From Streptomyces marinisediminis (GTDB lineage: Bacteria > Actinomycetota > Actinomycetes > Streptomycetales > Streptomycetaceae), in NCBI RefSeq assembly GCF_026262575.1, contig NZ_JAPKFL010000003.1:124001-188000 (forward strand): DNA of 64,000 nucleotides, written 5' to 3'. This document shows positions 9,846 through 18,477 of the stretch, piece after piece (positions within the stretch are counted from its first letter, which is position 1; every line of letters starts with the position of its first letter). The notes below the pieces were generated by a model that saw only the letters and a program-made list of their open reading frames with translations, made no database searches and had not been told where the DNA came from. A program made the position numbers and the translations under genes.

Positions 9846-9871
9846 GGAATGCGTGCCCCTTAGTATCCGTT
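9846..9871 (+). promoter_or_regulatory. Sigma-R promoter of trxBA
   Basis: GGAAT at 9846-9850, exactly 18 bases, then GTT at 9869-9871. This matches the published sigma-R consensus GGAAT-N18-GTT. S. coelicolor trxBA is a classic sigma-R (disulphide stress) target. The start codon of trxB lies about 60 bases downstream. Confidence 0.85.
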
Positions 9872-9933
9872 GGGTGGGGTGAAAGCCTCGCCAGAGGAAT
9901 CCGGTACGCCGTCGGCAGACAAGGAAGACACCC

Positions 9934-10959
9934 GTGAGTGACCTCCGCAACGTGATCATCATCGGCTCCGGGCCTGCGGGCTACACCGCCGCCCTCTACA
10001 CCGCACGCGCGTCGCTCAAGCCTCTGGTCTTCGAGGGGTCGGTCACGGCCGGCGGAGCCTTGATGAACACCACCGAGGTGGAGAACTTCCCCGGCTTCCG
10101 TGACGGCATCATGGGTCCGGAGCTGATGGACCAGATGCGCGCACAGTCCGAGCGCTTCGGGGCCGAACTCATCCCCGACGACGTGACCGCCGTCGACCTC
10201 ACCGGTGACATCAAGACGGTCACCGACTCCGTCGGCACCGTCCACCGCGCCCGCGCCGTGATCATCGCCACCGGCTCCCAGCACCGCAAGCTGGGGCTGC
10301 CGCGAGAGGACGAGCTCTCCGGCCGCGGCGTCTCCTACTGCGCCACCTGCGACGGGTTCTTCTTCCGGGACAAGGACATCGCCGTCGTCGGCGGCGGCGA
10401 CACCGCCATGGAGGAGGCCACCTTCCTCTCCCGGTTCGCCAAGTCCGTCACCATCGTCCACCGCCGGGACACCCTGCGCGCCTCGAAGGCGATGCAGGAG
10501 CGCGCGTTCGCCGACCCGAAGATCACCTTCGCCTGGAACAGCGAGATCGCCGAGATCCACGAGAAGGACAGCAAGCTCGCCTACCTGACCCTGCGCGACA
10601 CCGTCACCGGAGCCCGGCGCGAGCTTCCGGCGACCGGACTGTTCATCTCCATCGGCCACGACCCGCGCACCGAGCTGTTCAGCGACGTGCTCGAACTGGA
10701 CGACGAGGGCTACCTGACGGTGGAGGCGCCCTCCACCCGCACCAACCTCCCCGGCGTCTTCGCCGCCGGTGACGTCGTGGACCACACCTACCGCCAGGCG
10801 ATCACCGCCGCCGGCACCGGCTGCTCCGCCGCGCTGGACGCCGAGCGCTACCTCGCCGCCCTCAGCGACGGTGAGGCGGCCGAACCGGAGAAGGCCGAGG
10901 AAGCCGCCCAGGCCGCCGAGGCAGAGGCAGCGGCTGAGCAGGCCACCGCCTCCGTATGA
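9934..10959 (+). CDS. trxB: Thioredoxin-disulfide reductase
   Basis: The 341-residue FAD/NADPH enzyme reduces thioredoxin. Visible are the FAD-binding [12 protein letters not shown] (about 11-22), the redox disulphide CATC followed by DGFFF (about 135-145), the NADPH-binding [11 protein letters not shown] and the C-terminal FAD motif [24 protein letters not shown] 9934 follows AAGGAAGACACCC. The last 35 residues ([23 protein letters not shown]) form an extra Ala/Glu helix beyond the usual end of the family at about 310-320. It is transcribed from the sigma-R promoter and followed 63 bp later by trxA. Confidence 0.96.
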   Translation: MSDLRNVIIIGSGPAGYTAALYTARASLKPLVFEGSVTAGGALMNTTEVENFPGFRDGIMGPELMDQMRAQSERFGAELIPDDVTAVDLTGDIKTVTDSVGTVHRARAVIIATGSQHRKLGLPREDELSGRGVSYCATCDGFFFRDKDIAVVGGGDTAMEEATFLSRFAKSVTIVHRRDTLRASKAMQERAFADPKITFAWNSEIAEIHEKDSKLAYLTLRDTVTGARRELPATGLFISIGHDPRTELFSDVLELDDEGYLTVEAPSTRTNLPGVFAAGDVVDHTYRQAITAAGTGCSAALDAERYLAALSDGEAAEPEKAEEAAQAAEAEAAAEQATASV

Positions 10960-11022
10960 GCAGACCCGACCGCCGGGCCAGCCATACCCGGCACCGCACC
11001 ACCTATGATCAAGGAGATCTCC

Positions 11023-11346
11023 ATGGCCACCGTGACCGCCACTGATGCCGACTTCGAGACGGTCGTACTCAAGAGCGACAAGCCCGTGCTCGTCGAATTC
11101 TGGGCGGCCTGGTGCGGCCCCTGCCGGCAGATCGCCCCGTCGCTGGAGGCCATCGCCAAGGAGCAGGCCGACAAGATCACCATCGTCAAGCTCAACATCG
11201 ACGAGAACCCGGAGACGGCCGCGAAGTACGGGATCATGTCGATCCCGACGATGAACGTCTACCAGGGTGGCGAGGTCGTGAAGACCATCGTGGGCGCGAA
11301 GCCCAAGGGTGCCCTGGAGCGCGACCTGGCCGACTTCATCGCCTGA
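11023..11346 (+). CDS. trxA: Thioredoxin
   Basis: A 107-residue thioredoxin with the active site WCGPC (about residues 31-35), a thioredoxin-fold core and the cis-proline segment SIPTMNVY. ATG 11023 has an excellent AAGGAG site 6 bases upstream, so the alternative upstream ATG at 11005 is rejected. It is the second gene of the trxBA operon and supplies electrons to ribonucleotide reductase and protein disulphides in the cytoplasm. A strong hairpin follows immediately. Confidence 0.96.
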   Translation: MATVTATDADFETVVLKSDKPVLVEFWAAWCGPCRQIAPSLEAIAKEQADKITIVKLNIDENPETAAKYGIMSIPTMNVYQGGEVVKTIVGAKPKGALERDLADFIA

Positions 11347-11356
11347 GCCTCGCCCT

Positions 11357-11370
11357 GTTTCACGTGAAAC
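11357..11370. promoter_or_regulatory. parS: parS centromere site 2
   Basis: A perfect GTTTCACGTGAAAC just after the trxA stop. Its right half is also the 5' arm of the hairpin at 11362-11401. Confidence 0.94.
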
Positions 11371-11401
11371 GGCCCGCCCCGAGGGGCGGGCCGTTTCACG
11401 T
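11362..11401. terminator. trxBA terminator hairpin fused with half of a parS site
   Basis: A perfect 19-bp stem with a 2-base centre (GA at 11381-11382). The core pairs GGCCCGCCCC with GGGGCGGGCC. The outer part pairs ACGTGAAAC, the right side of parS site 2, with GTTTCACGT on the far side. It lies between convergent genes (trxA + and the GNAT gene -) and could terminate both. Confidence 0.8.
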
Positions 11402-11460
11402 CTCCCGGCGAACGGCGCCCGCCGGCCGTACCCTCTCCCGCCACGACCGCGCTCCGGAGC

Positions 11461-12081
11461 TCACAGCGGGCGGAGCACCGGGTGGTCCTTCTGCACCGCT
11501 CCCAGAAGCTGATCAAGCGCCCGCTCCACGTCCGCCTTCCACGACAGCGTGCTCCGCAGCTCCAGCCGGAGCCTCGGGTAGCGGTGGTGTGACCGGACCG
11601 TCTTGAACCCCACCGCCTTCAGGTGCTCGGCGGGCAGCAGGCACCCCGGCCCAGCCCACCGTGCGTCCGCGATGGCCTCGATCGCCTTGACATTGCGCCG
11701 CAGCACGTCCTTGGCCACCGTCTGCACCATGACGCGCCCCAGGCCCTGGCCCTGGTACGCGGGCAGCAGGGAAGCCGTCATCAACTGGACCGCGTCGGGC
11801 GAGACCGGCCCGGTGGGGAACGCCGTGGAACGGGCCACGTACGCCGGAGGTGCGTAGAGCACGAAGCCCACCGGCCGGCCGTCGACGAAGACCACCCGCC
11901 CGCACGACCCCCAGTCCAGGAGGACAGCGGAGATCCAGGCCTCCTTCTCGGCCTCCGCCCGGCCACCGCGTTCGGCCCGCCCTCCGCTGACGGGGTCCAG
12001 TTCCCAGAACACGCAGCGCCGACAGGTCGGTGGCAGGCTCGACAGGTTGTCCAACGTGAGCGGAACAAGCTGACGCCCCAT
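11461..12081 (-). CDS. GNAT-family N-acetyltransferase
   Basis: A 206-residue GNAT protein, conserved downstream of parB in Streptomyces. The acetyl-CoA-binding motif A is LLPAYQGQGLGRVMVQTV (about 107-124, with QxxGLG). Near the N-terminus a CRRC pair sits in LPPTCRRCVFWELDP, a feature of this subfamily, whose substrate is unknown. It is the last gene of the minus-strand run from rpmH to this point and starts 46 bp after parB ends. Its ATG lies inside a 13-bp inverted repeat (12072-12106), so expression may be limited by that hairpin. A segregation role is not implied. Confidence 0.85.
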   Translation of the reverse strand: MGRQLVPLTLDNLSSLPPTCRRCVFWELDPVSGGRAERGGRAEAEKEAWISAVLLDWGSCGRVVFVDGRPVGFVLYAPPAYVARSTAFPTGPVSPDAVQLMTASLLPAYQGQGLGRVMVQTVAKDVLRRNVKAIEAIADARWAGPGCLLPAEHLKAVGFKTVRSHHRYPRLRLELRSTLSWKADVERALDQLLGAVQKDHPVLRPL

Positions 12082-12106
12082 GGACCCATCGTATCCATGG
12101 GGCGTC
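12072..12106 (-). terminator. Inverted repeat spanning the start codon of the GNAT gene (parAB terminator or translation block)
   Basis: The arms GACGCCCCATGGA (12072-12084) and TCCATGGGGCGTC (12094-12106) form a 13-bp stem with a 9-base loop. The downstream arm contains the GNAT ATG (12079-12081). It sits between the parB stop and the GNAT gene, so it may attenuate read-through or hide the ribosome-binding region. Confidence 0.6.
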
Positions 12107-12127
12107 CGCTCTCGGCGGGACCAGCGG

Positions 12128-13279
12128 CTAGTCGGCCTGCTGGCCCTCCTCGGCTGCCTCTGCGGACAGCCGCTGTTCGAGCACCCGACCCTCGCCGGGT
12201 GCCAACTGCGACAGGATGCGCTCCAGATCCTCTATCGAGGCGAACTCGACGACGATCTTGCCCTTCTTCTGTCCCAGGTCGACCTTCACCCGGGTCTCGA
12301 ACCGATCGGACAGGCGGCCGGCCAAGTGGTCGAGAGCGGGGGAGACCCGCTTGCCCGCCCGGGGCCCCTTGCCCTTCGACGCTCGACCGGAGGCGTCGCC
12401 CATGAGCGTGACGATCTCCTCGACCGCCCGCACCGACAGGCCCTCGGCAACGATGCGGTGCGCCAGCCGGTCCTGCTCCTCCGCGTCCTCCACGGAGAGC
12501 AGCGCCCGGGCATGACCCGCGGAGAGCACCCCGGCGGCCACCCGACGCTGAACCGAGGGGGAGAGCCGCAGGAGGCGCAGCGTGTTGGACACCTGCGGTC
12601 GCGACCGTCCGATCCGGTCCGCGAGCTGGTCGTGCGTGCAGTCGAAGTCCTTCAGGAGCTGGTCGTAGGCCGCGGCCTCCTCCAGCGGGTTGAGTTGGGC
12701 CCGGTGGAGGTTCTCCAGCAGGGCGTCCAGCAGGAGCTTGTCGTCCTCGGTCGCCCGGACAATCGCCGGGATGCGGTCGAGGCCCGCATCGCGGCAGGCG
12801 CGCCAGCGCCGCTCGCCCATGATGAGCTCGTACCGCTCCGCGCCCACCTGCCGCACCACGACCGGCTGGAGCAGCCCCACCTCCTTGATGGAGGTGACCA
12901 GCTCCGCCAGCGCGTCCTCGTCGAAGACCTCACGCGGCTGCCGGGGATTGGGCGTGATGGCCTCCACCGGCACTTCCGCGAAGTGCGCCCCGGCCACCTC
13001 CTCCGCGGCGACCTCGGCCTCCTCCTGCCCGGCGCCCTGCCCGGCGTCCTGCGGCGGCACCGCATCGGCCCGCCCCGTCCGCCGCGCGCTGTCGGGCAGC
13101 GCCGTGACGGCCGCCGCGGCCACCCCGCGCTCGGAGGAGAAGACCGTCGGGACGGCGCTCGGTGACGTGGCACCGTTGCTGCCGATCGTGGGCGTGGGGC
13201 CGTCGTGCTCCTGTCCGGTGGGCGCTGCCGGGATCAGTGCACCGAGCCCGCGGCCCAGTCCTCTACGTCGTTCGCTCAC
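12128..13279 (-). CDS. parB: Chromosome partitioning protein ParB
   Basis: This 383-residue CTPase/DNA clamp loads at parS and spreads to build the segregation complex. Visible are the ParB/Srx N-terminal box ([36 protein letters not shown], with [11 protein letters not shown] carrying the CTP-binding GERRxRA), the helix-turn-helix ([24 protein letters not shown]) and the C-terminal dimerisation region. The basic N-terminus [16 protein letters not shown] is the usual ParA-contact peptide. GTG 13279 has GGAGGGG upstream and overlaps the parA stop by 4 bp (13276-13279), so the two are coupled. The order matches the parAB operon essential for S. coelicolor sporulation septation. Confidence 0.96.
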   Translation of the reverse strand: MSERRRGLGRGLGALIPAAPTGQEHDGPTPTIGSNGATSPSAVPTVFSSERGVAAAAVTALPDSARRTGRADAVPPQDAGQGAGQEEAEVAAEEVAGAHFAEVPVEAITPNPRQPREVFDEDALAELVTSIKEVGLLQPVVVRQVGAERYELIMGERRWRACRDAGLDRIPAIVRATEDDKLLLDALLENLHRAQLNPLEEAAAYDQLLKDFDCTHDQLADRIGRSRPQVSNTLRLLRLSPSVQRRVAAGVLSAGHARALLSVEDAEEQDRLAHRIVAEGLSVRAVEEIVTLMGDASGRASKGKGPRAGKRVSPALDHLAGRLSDRFETRVKVDLGQKKGKIVVEFASIEDLERILSQLAPGEGRVLEQRLSAEAAEEGQQAD

Positions 13280-14325
13280 TGATTCCCCTCCGACGTGCTG
13301 TGCTGGTGTACCCGCTGCGCATCGGTGTTGCGCAGCGCGATCTCCCGCGCGGCCTCCAGGTAGGAGAGCGCCCCGCTGGAGCCGGGATCGTAGGTGAGGA
13401 CCGTCTGGCCGTAGCTCGGCGCCTCGGAGATGCGGACGGACCGCGGGATGTTGGTGCGCAGTACCTCGTTTCTGAAGTGGCCGCGCACCTCGTCGGCGAC
13501 CTGGGAGGCCAGCCGGGTCCGCCCGTCGTACATCGTCAGCAGGATGGTGGAGACGTGCAGCGTCGGGTTCAGGTGGCCCTTCACCAACTCCACGTTCCGC
13601 AGGAGTTGCCCCAGCCCCTCCAGGGCGTAGTACTCGCACTGGATCGGGATCACGACCTCCGCGCCTGCCACGAGCGCGTTGACGGTCAGCAGTCCGAGCG
13701 AAGGCGGGCAGTCGATGAAGATGTAGTCCAACGGCTGCTCGTAGGCGCTCAGCGCCCGCTGCAGCCGGCTTTCCCGCGCCACCAGGGAGACGAGTTCGAT
13801 CTCCGCTCCGGCCAGGTCGATCGTGGCCGGAGCGCAGAAAAGCCCCTCCACGTCATGCACCGGCTGCACCACTTCGGCGAGCGGTCTGCTGTCGACCAGA
13901 ACATCGTAGATGGACGGCACTTCGGCATGGTGGTCGATGCCCAATGCGGTGGAGGCGTTGCCCTGCGGGTCGAGGTCGATGACGAGCACCCGGGCACCGT
14001 GCAGGGCGAGAGAGGCGGCGAGGTTCACCGTCGTCGTGGTCTTGCCCACGCCCCCCTTCTGGTTGGCGACCACCATGACGCGGGTCTGCTCGGGCCTGGG
14101 CAGCCCTTCGCCCGCGCGGCTCATCGTCTCGACGGCCTGCTGAGCGGCTCGACCGATGGGGGTGTCATCCATGGGAGGCAGCGTCTCACGCGTTTCACGT
14201 GAAACGTCCCCCAGTTCAGCGCGGGGGCCCGGGACCGGGTCGGCCATCGGTCCCGCCGGGTCAGCGTCGGACTGCAACGGTTCACTCTCCTCGAAAGGCA
14301 CCTTCGCAGGGTCAAAGCCTGCCAT
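13276..14325 (-). CDS. parA: Chromosome partitioning ATPase ParA
   Basis: A 349-residue Walker ATPase with the deviant Walker [17 protein letters not shown], switch [10 protein letters not shown] and Walker B YIFIDCPP. It organises ParB-parS complexes and aligns chromosomes in sporulating hyphae. I chose ATG 14325 ([10 protein letters not shown]). The frame is open further upstream to 14493, where MFHVKR would be encoded by a parS site, but that region is better read as leader DNA with DnaA boxes and parS. Another perfect parS site inside the gene (14192-14205) encodes VSRET in the variable N-terminal extension. The start remains uncertain by some tens of codons. Confidence 0.94.
   Translation of the reverse strand: MAGFDPAKVPFEESEPLQSDADPAGPMADPVPGPRAELGDVSRETRETLPPMDDTPIGRAAQQAVETMSRAGEGLPRPEQTRVMVVANQKGGVGKTTTTVNLAASLALHGARVLVIDLDPQGNASTALGIDHHAEVPSIYDVLVDSRPLAEVVQPVHDVEGLFCAPATIDLAGAEIELVSLVARESRLQRALSAYEQPLDYIFIDCPPSLGLLTVNALVAGAEVVIPIQCEYYALEGLGQLLRNVELVKGHLNPTLHVSTILLTMYDGRTRLASQVADEVRGHFRNEVLRTNIPRSVRISEAPSYGQTVLTYDPGSSGALSYLEAAREIALRNTDAQRVHQHSTSEGNQ
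14192..14205. promoter_or_regulatory. parS: parS centromere site 3 (inside 5' end of parA)
   Basis: A perfect GTTTCACGTGAAAC, within the poorly conserved N-terminal extension of ParA. Confidence 0.94.
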
Positions 14326-14361
14326 GCCCTGGGACCTGTGAACCACTGAGCCCCGCTGAGC

Positions 14362-14388
14362 TGTGGACAACTCGCCGGTTGTGGATAC
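14362..14388. promoter_or_regulatory. DnaA boxes in the parA upstream region
   Basis: TGTGGACAA at 14362-14370 is a perfect Streptomyces DnaA box (minus orientation TTGTCCACA). TGTGGATAC at 14380-14388 differs by one base from the E. coli-type box TGTGGATAA. They lie 37-63 bases upstream of the chosen parA start. Confidence 0.65.
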
Positions 14389-14477
14389 GTCCTCGGCCCC
14401 GGAGGGACGCTTCGGACGGCCGTGCGGGTCAGCAGCCGCACGACCTCGACTGATAATTCCGTGCAGAAGGGAGCGGC

Positions 14478-14491
14478 GTTTCACGTGAAAC
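14478..14491. promoter_or_regulatory. parS: parS centromere site 4 (parA-rsmG gap)
   Basis: A perfect GTTTCACGTGAAAC upstream of parA. Confidence 0.94.
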
Positions 14492-14590
14492 ACGATGCAC
14501 GTGCCGCACGCACTGCCAGGGGAGACACTCCGCCCTGGACAGCTTTGCCGTTTTTATGCCCCCAGAACAGCCGAACGTCATCACCGAGCG

Positions 14591-15358
14591 TCAGCGGCGA
14601 CGCCGCGCCGACCGCCCCGCGCGCGCGGCCTTGGCACGCTTCGCAGCGAACCGCACCCCTCCGGGGCTCTCCCCCACCTCCGCCCTCACCACCGTGGACG
14701 GCGGGTCCACCACGCCTTCGCCCACCTGCACCACGGAGGTGTGGACGACGCCGAGCTTCTGCAGCGCGGACCGGGCACCGATCAGCTCTTCCTCCGCGGT
14801 ATCGCCCTTGAGCGCGAGCATCTCGCCGTACGGCCGCAGCAGGGGCACGCCCCAGCCGGCCAGCCGGTCCAGCGGGGCCACCGCGCGGGCCGTCACCACG
14901 TGCACCGGCGGGAAGGTCCCGAGCACCTCCTCGGCTCGCCCCCGGACGACGGTGACGTGGTCGAGCCCGAGCAGCTCGACCGCTTCCTGGAGGAACGTCG
15001 TGCGCCGCAGCAGGGGCTCCAGCAGCGTGATCCGCAGGTCGGGACGGACGAGCGCCAACGGAATTCCGGGCAGGCCGGCCCCCGAGCCGACGTCGCAGAC
15101 CGTCACCCCGTCCGCGACGACCTCCGAGAGCACCGCGCAGTTCAGCAGATGTCGCCCCCACAGCCGGGGCACTTCGCGCGGGCCGATGAGCCCGCGCCGC
15201 ACCCCGGCCTCCGCCAGCAGCTCGGCGTAGCGGATCGCGTCGGGCAGACGCTCGCCGAAGACCTCCTCAGCCGCCGGAGGCGGTTGCGGCAGTTCCTCCC
15301 GCACCTCCGGCTCCGGGCCCTGCCCGCGCCCGTTGTCGGTGCCGCCCACGGCCGTCAC
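14591..15358 (-). CDS. rsmG: 16S rRNA (guanine-N7) methyltransferase RsmG (GidB)
   Basis: A 255-residue Rossmann methyltransferase with the SAM motif [18 protein letters not shown] (about 87-104) and the preceding [13 protein letters not shown] typical of RsmG. It methylates a guanine in the 530 loop of 16S rRNA; loss gives low-level streptomycin resistance and altered antibiotic production in Streptomyces. GTG 15358 overlaps the khpB stop by 4 bp. The C-terminal 35 residues are Arg/Ala-rich, longer than in E. coli. Confidence 0.95.
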   Translation of the reverse strand: MTAVGGTDNGRGQGPEPEVREELPQPPPAAEEVFGERLPDAIRYAELLAEAGVRRGLIGPREVPRLWGRHLLNCAVLSEVVADGVTVCDVGSGAGLPGIPLALVRPDLRITLLEPLLRRTTFLQEAVELLGLDHVTVVRGRAEEVLGTFPPVHVVTARAVAPLDRLAGWGVPLLRPYGEMLALKGDTAEEELIGARSALQKLGVVHTSVVQVGEGVVDPPSTVVRAEVGESPGGVRFAAKRAKAARAGRSARRRR

Positions 15359-15858
15359 GGCAGGACGACCACGCAGCGCTGCGGTTCCTCGCCCTCGGAC
15401 TCGCTGCGCAGCCCGGCCTCCTTGACGGCGTCGTGCACCACCTTGCGCTCGAAAGGCGTCATCGGCTTCAGCTTGACCGCCTCGCCGGCCTCACGCACCT
15501 TCTCCACCGCGTCGGCGGCCTGCCGGGTCAGCTCTTCCCGCTTGCGCGCGCGGAAGCCCGCGATGTCCAGCATCAGCCGGCTGCGCTCGCCGGTCTCGCG
15601 GTGCACGGCGAGCCTGGTCAGCTCCTGCAGGGCCTCCAGCACCTCACCGTCCCGCCCCACGATCTTCTGCAGGTCCCGGCTGCCGCCATCGCTGATGATG
15701 GAGACCGCCGCGCGGTCGCCCTCGACGTCCATGTCGATGTCACCGTCGAGGTCCGCGATGTCGAGCAGACCCTCCAGGTAGTCGGCCGCGATCTCCCCTT
15801 CCTGCTCCAAGCGGGTCAGGGTGTCGGTGCCCTCAGCGGCTTCGGTCGTGTCCGTCAC
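15355..15858 (-). CDS. khpB: RNA-binding protein KhpB (Jag), KH plus R3H domains
   Basis: The protein has 167 residues. The KH-like region (about 50-95) includes [20 protein letters not shown] with the RNA-binding GxxG replaced by GRDGE. The R3H domain near the C-terminus carries the [16 protein letters not shown] element. KhpB binds RNA and in Gram-positives affects cell-wall synthesis and division. It has an acidic N-terminus but no Jag-N domain. GTG 15858 has AGGAG eight bases upstream. It lies 14 bp after yidC and overlaps rsmG. Confidence 0.92.
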   Translation of the reverse strand: MTDTTEAAEGTDTLTRLEQEGEIAADYLEGLLDIADLDGDIDMDVEGDRAAVSIISDGGSRDLQKIVGRDGEVLEALQELTRLAVHRETGERSRLMLDIAGFRARKREELTRQAADAVEKVREAGEAVKLKPMTPFERKVVHDAVKEAGLRSESEGEEPQRCVVVLP

Positions 15859-15872
15859 TGATGGACTCCTTC

Positions 15873-16973
15873 TTACTTCTTCGACTTCGACTTCGCGGAC
15901 TGCGGCTTCTTCTTCTGCGGGGGCCGGTTCGGCTTCCGCGGGGACTGCTTGGACTGCTTCTGGCCCTGGGGCTGCTGCGCCGTGCCCTGGCCGCCCGTGC
16001 CCTGCTTGCCGGTGGTCTCCGGCTGCCCGGCCCGCCCGGGCTGGCCGCCCTGACGCTGCGACTTCGACTGGCGCTTGGGCTGGCTGCGCGTGGCGCGAGC
16101 CTGCTCGACGGCCTCCTTGGCCGCCACCTCGGCCGGGTCCTCCTTCAGCTTGCCCTTGGCGCGGAGCCTGTCCTGGCGCTGCTTGTAGGCGAGCGAGCCC
16201 GGCGTCGGGTTGCGCTTGATGATGTACATCTGCTGCCCGAGCGTCCACACGTTGGTGGTGAGCCAGTAGACCAGGACACCGACGGGGAAGTTGATGCCGA
16301 AGACGGCGAACATGATCGGGAAGACGTACATGAGCAGCTTCTGCTGCTGCATGAACGGCGTCTTCACCGTGAGGTCGACGTTCTTCGTCATGAGCTGGCG
16401 CTGCGTGTAGAACTGCGACAGCGACATCAGCACGATCATCACGGCCGTGACGACCTGGACGTTGATGAGCGTGGCGTTGAGAGCCTCGATCTCGCTGGAG
16501 GAGTCCAGGAACTTGGCCGCGATCGGGGCGCCGAAGATGTGCGCGTTCCGCGCGCTCTCCACCAGGCCCTGGTCCAGTACACCGACCGTGTCGTTGTTGG
16601 AAATCTTGTTGAGGACCTGGAAGAGCGCCAGGAAGAACGGGGACTGCGCCAGGATGGGAAGGCAACTGGAGAGCGGGTTGGTGCCCGTCTCCTTGTACAG
16701 CTTCATCATCTCTTCGGACTGACGCTGCTTGTCGCTCTTGTAGCGCTCCTGGATCGCCTTCATCTTCGGCTGGAGCGCCTGCATGTTCCGCGTCGCCTTG
16801 ATCTGCTTGACGAACAGCGGGATCAGGGCGATCCGGATCAGCACCACCAGGCACACGATGGACAGACCCCAGGCCCAACCGCTGTCCTCGTCGAAGACGA
16901 GGCTGAACAGCGCGTGGAACTGGACGATGATCCAGGAGACTACGGTATAGAGAGGACCGAGGATCGTGTCCAC
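15873..16973 (-). CDS. yidC: Membrane protein insertase YidC/OxaA
   Basis: A 366-residue insertase with about five membrane helices, beginning [20 protein letters not shown]. Core features include [24 protein letters not shown] (with the conserved hydrophilic-groove Arg), the cytoplasmic hairpin [25 protein letters not shown], and later helices ([21 protein letters not shown]). The C-terminal 90 residues are Lys/Gln/Pro-rich ([13 protein letters not shown]), as in other actinobacterial and Gram-positive YidC proteins where the tail contacts ribosomes. It starts with GTG, 3 bp after yidD ends, in the conserved rnpA-yidD-yidC-khpB-rsmG run. Confidence 0.96.
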   Translation of the reverse strand: MDTILGPLYTVVSWIIVQFHALFSLVFDEDSGWAWGLSIVCLVVLIRIALIPLFVKQIKATRNMQALQPKMKAIQERYKSDKQRQSEEMMKLYKETGTNPLSSCLPILAQSPFFLALFQVLNKISNNDTVGVLDQGLVESARNAHIFGAPIAAKFLDSSSEIEALNATLINVQVVTAVMIVLMSLSQFYTQRQLMTKNVDLTVKTPFMQQQKLLMYVFPIMFAVFGINFPVGVLVYWLTTNVWTLGQQMYIIKRNPTPGSLAYKQRQDRLRAKGKLKEDPAEVAAKEAVEQARATRSQPKRQSKSQRQGGQPGRAGQPETTGKQGTGGQGTAQQPQGQKQSKQSPRKPNRPPQKKKPQSAKSKSKK

Positions 16974-16976
16974 GAA

Positions 16977-17264
16977 TCAGGCTCCTTGAGCGTTGGACTG
17001 GGTCCGATGCTGCCAGCGGCTCCGCAGCCGCTGATGCCAGACCGGGTGCTTCCGGGCGGGAACATGGTCGACGCCACCGGGCGACCATGGGTTGCAGCGC
17101 AGGATGCGCCACGCGGTCAGCGCCGTCCCCTTCACCGCGCCGTGCCTGCGGATGGCGGCGTAGCCATAGTGCGAGCACGAGGGGTAGTACCGGCACACCG
17201 GCCCGAGCATCGGGCTGATGGTCCACTGGTACAGCTTGATGAGCCAGAGCAGCGGGTACTTCAC
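16977..17264 (-). CDS. yidD: Membrane protein insertion efficiency factor YidD
   Basis: A 95-residue YidD with the characteristic [31 protein letters not shown] (two conserved Cys) and the [15 protein letters not shown] motif. It is a peripheral, amphipathic partner that helps YidC substrates insert. GTG 17264 overlaps the rnpA stop by 4 bp (17261-17264). Confidence 0.95.
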   Translation of the reverse strand: MKYPLLWLIKLYQWTISPMLGPVCRYYPSCSHYGYAAIRRHGAVKGTALTAWRILRCNPWSPGGVDHVPARKHPVWHQRLRSRWQHRTQSNAQGA

Positions 17265-17629
17265 TTCGGCGGCCCTCCCAGCAGCCGCTGCAGTGCGGAG
17301 TCGAGGTCACGGGCCAGCGACCCGTGGTCCGCCTCGCCCGCTCCGGGCAGCGCCCGTACGACCACCAGGCTACCGGGGGGCAGCTCGGACAGGCGTTCGC
17401 GCACCAGGTGGCGTAGCCGACGCTTGACCGTGTTGCGGACGACGGCGTTGCCGACGGCCTTGCTCACGACGAAACCCGCACGCGCCGGGGGAAGGGCCTC
17501 CCCCGAGGCGTGCGGGTCCGTTCCGCTGCGTAGGTGGACGACGAGGTGCGGGCGTCCGGCTCGACGCCCTCGCCGTACCGCGGCCGCGAAGTCCTCTCGC
17601 CGCCTCAGCCGGTGCTCGGTGGGCAGCAC
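17261..17629 (-). CDS. rnpA: Ribonuclease P protein component
   Basis: A 122-residue basic protein with the RNase P signature region [27 protein letters not shown] (about 50-76), which contacts the RNA subunit and the pre-tRNA leader. The N-terminus [22 protein letters not shown] is typical. GTG start. It sits 25 bp downstream of rpmH in the standard rpmH-rnpA arrangement. Confidence 0.95.
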   Translation of the reverse strand: MLPTEHRLRRREDFAAAVRRGRRAGRPHLVVHLRSGTDPHASGEALPPARAGFVVSKAVGNAVVRNTVKRRLRHLVRERLSELPPGSLVVVRALPGAGEADHGSLARDLDSALQRLLGGPPK

Positions 17630-17654
17630 GTCATGGACCTGCGGGCCAGCCGGC

Positions 17655-17792
17655 TCAGGCCGACAGGCGGCCGCGGCCCTTGCTGCGCCGGTTCGCGATG
17701 ATGGCGCGACCGGCGCGGGTCCGCATGCGCAGCCGGAAGCCGTGGGTCTTCGCGCGGCGGCGGTTGTTCGGCTGGAAGGTGCGCTTGCTCAC
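17655..17792 (-). CDS. rpmH: 50S ribosomal protein L34
   Basis: The 45-residue product starts at GTG 17792 ([19 protein letters not shown]) and ends SKGRGRLSA, a complete L34. GGAG lies seven bases upstream. It is the first gene of the minus-strand run and faces away from dnaA across 685 bp. Confidence 0.97.
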   Translation of the reverse strand: MSKRTFQPNNRRRAKTHGFRLRMRTRAGRAIIANRRSKGRGRLSA

Positions 17793-18071
17793 TCGGGGGC
17801 TCCAGTAAATGCTTGTGTCTCGTGTGAGACGGGTGTGGGGCGTCGACTGGCTGTCACCGTGCGCCCACGAGTAGCTCGCAACGCCCGAGTGCACCGCTTC
17901 GTCACCTGCGGACCGGTGTCCCGGACTGACAGGATCGTGCCCATCGGAGGCAGGCGGCAGCAGCCATCGACAACTCGACCTGGTTACGGTACGCGCGGGC
18001 GCGCCGTTCGGTCAAACCAGGGCCGCCCGGGGCGGCCAACCGCTTCGGCGGGGCGTCCGTACACGCCCGAG

Positions 18072-18132
18072 CGGCCACCGCTCGCCACGGCCCCGGAAGC
18101 GGGCGTCCCGGGGCCGTGGCGAGCGGTGGCCG
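18072..18132. repeat. Long perfect inverted repeat between rpmH and dnaA
   Basis: The left arm 18072-18096 and right arm 18108-18132 are perfectly complementary over 25 bp, with an 11-base loop. It is far stronger than a typical terminator and lies between divergent genes, where no terminator is expected. Confidence 0.85.
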
Positions 18133-18339
18133 TGACCCCGCCCGGCGCCGCGGGCCCGGAGGGAGGGCACGACCGGTACTCCGGGCGCGCCGCGCCGGAC
18201 GACCGGCGACCCGCCCCACCCCGGCACTGCCTCCGACCGCTCGCCGGCACCGCGCCCGGCACCGCCTCCGACCGCTCGCCGCCGCCGGTCGCCCCGCGGC
18301 GACCGGCGGGTAACGGGGGCCGCCCGTGGCGTGGCACAG

Positions 18340-18360
18340 TTGTGCACACCCTGTGGACAA
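18340..18360. promoter_or_regulatory. DnaA boxes upstream of dnaA (probable autoregulation)
   Basis: TTGTGCACA (18340-18348) and TGTGGACAA (18352-18360), in opposite orientation 3 bp apart. DnaA boxes in the dnaA promoter that mediate autorepression have been described in Streptomyces. Confidence 0.7.
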
Positions 18361-18477
18361 CAACTTGAGCAGCGCCAGCAGGGCCGACTACCGTGGCCGG
18401 ACTCCGAATTCCTCCCGGCCGTCCCGAGAGCCACACTTTCGCGGAAAGTGTCCCCAGCGAGTGAGAGAGCGTGCCCT

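Larger units (their letters stand above)
17793..18477. other. rpmH-dnaA divergent intergenic region with long hairpin, repeats and dnaA regulatory boxes
   Basis: This is 685 bp without a gene. It contains a 25-bp perfect inverted repeat (18072-18132). A 17-bp direct repeat CCTCCGACCGCTCGCCG occurs twice, near 18232 and 18263, and a GGTCGCC/GGCGACC inverted repeat lies near 18285-18310. Two DnaA boxes lie about 120-140 bases upstream of dnaA: TTGTGCACA at 18340-18348 (one mismatch) and TGTGGACAA at 18352-18360 (perfect). The promoters of rpmH and dnaA must lie here, but I cannot place them with confidence. Confidence 0.7.

Noticed and set aside
14326..14493. N-terminal extension of ParA starting MFHVKR
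   Set aside because: The frame is open, but the sequence is parS plus DnaA boxes and does not look like conserved protein; ATG 14325 gives the usual length.
18331..18477. 49-residue N-terminal extension of DnaA
   Set aside because: It covers the DnaA boxes upstream of dnaA; known DnaA proteins begin at the [16 protein letters not shown] sequence.
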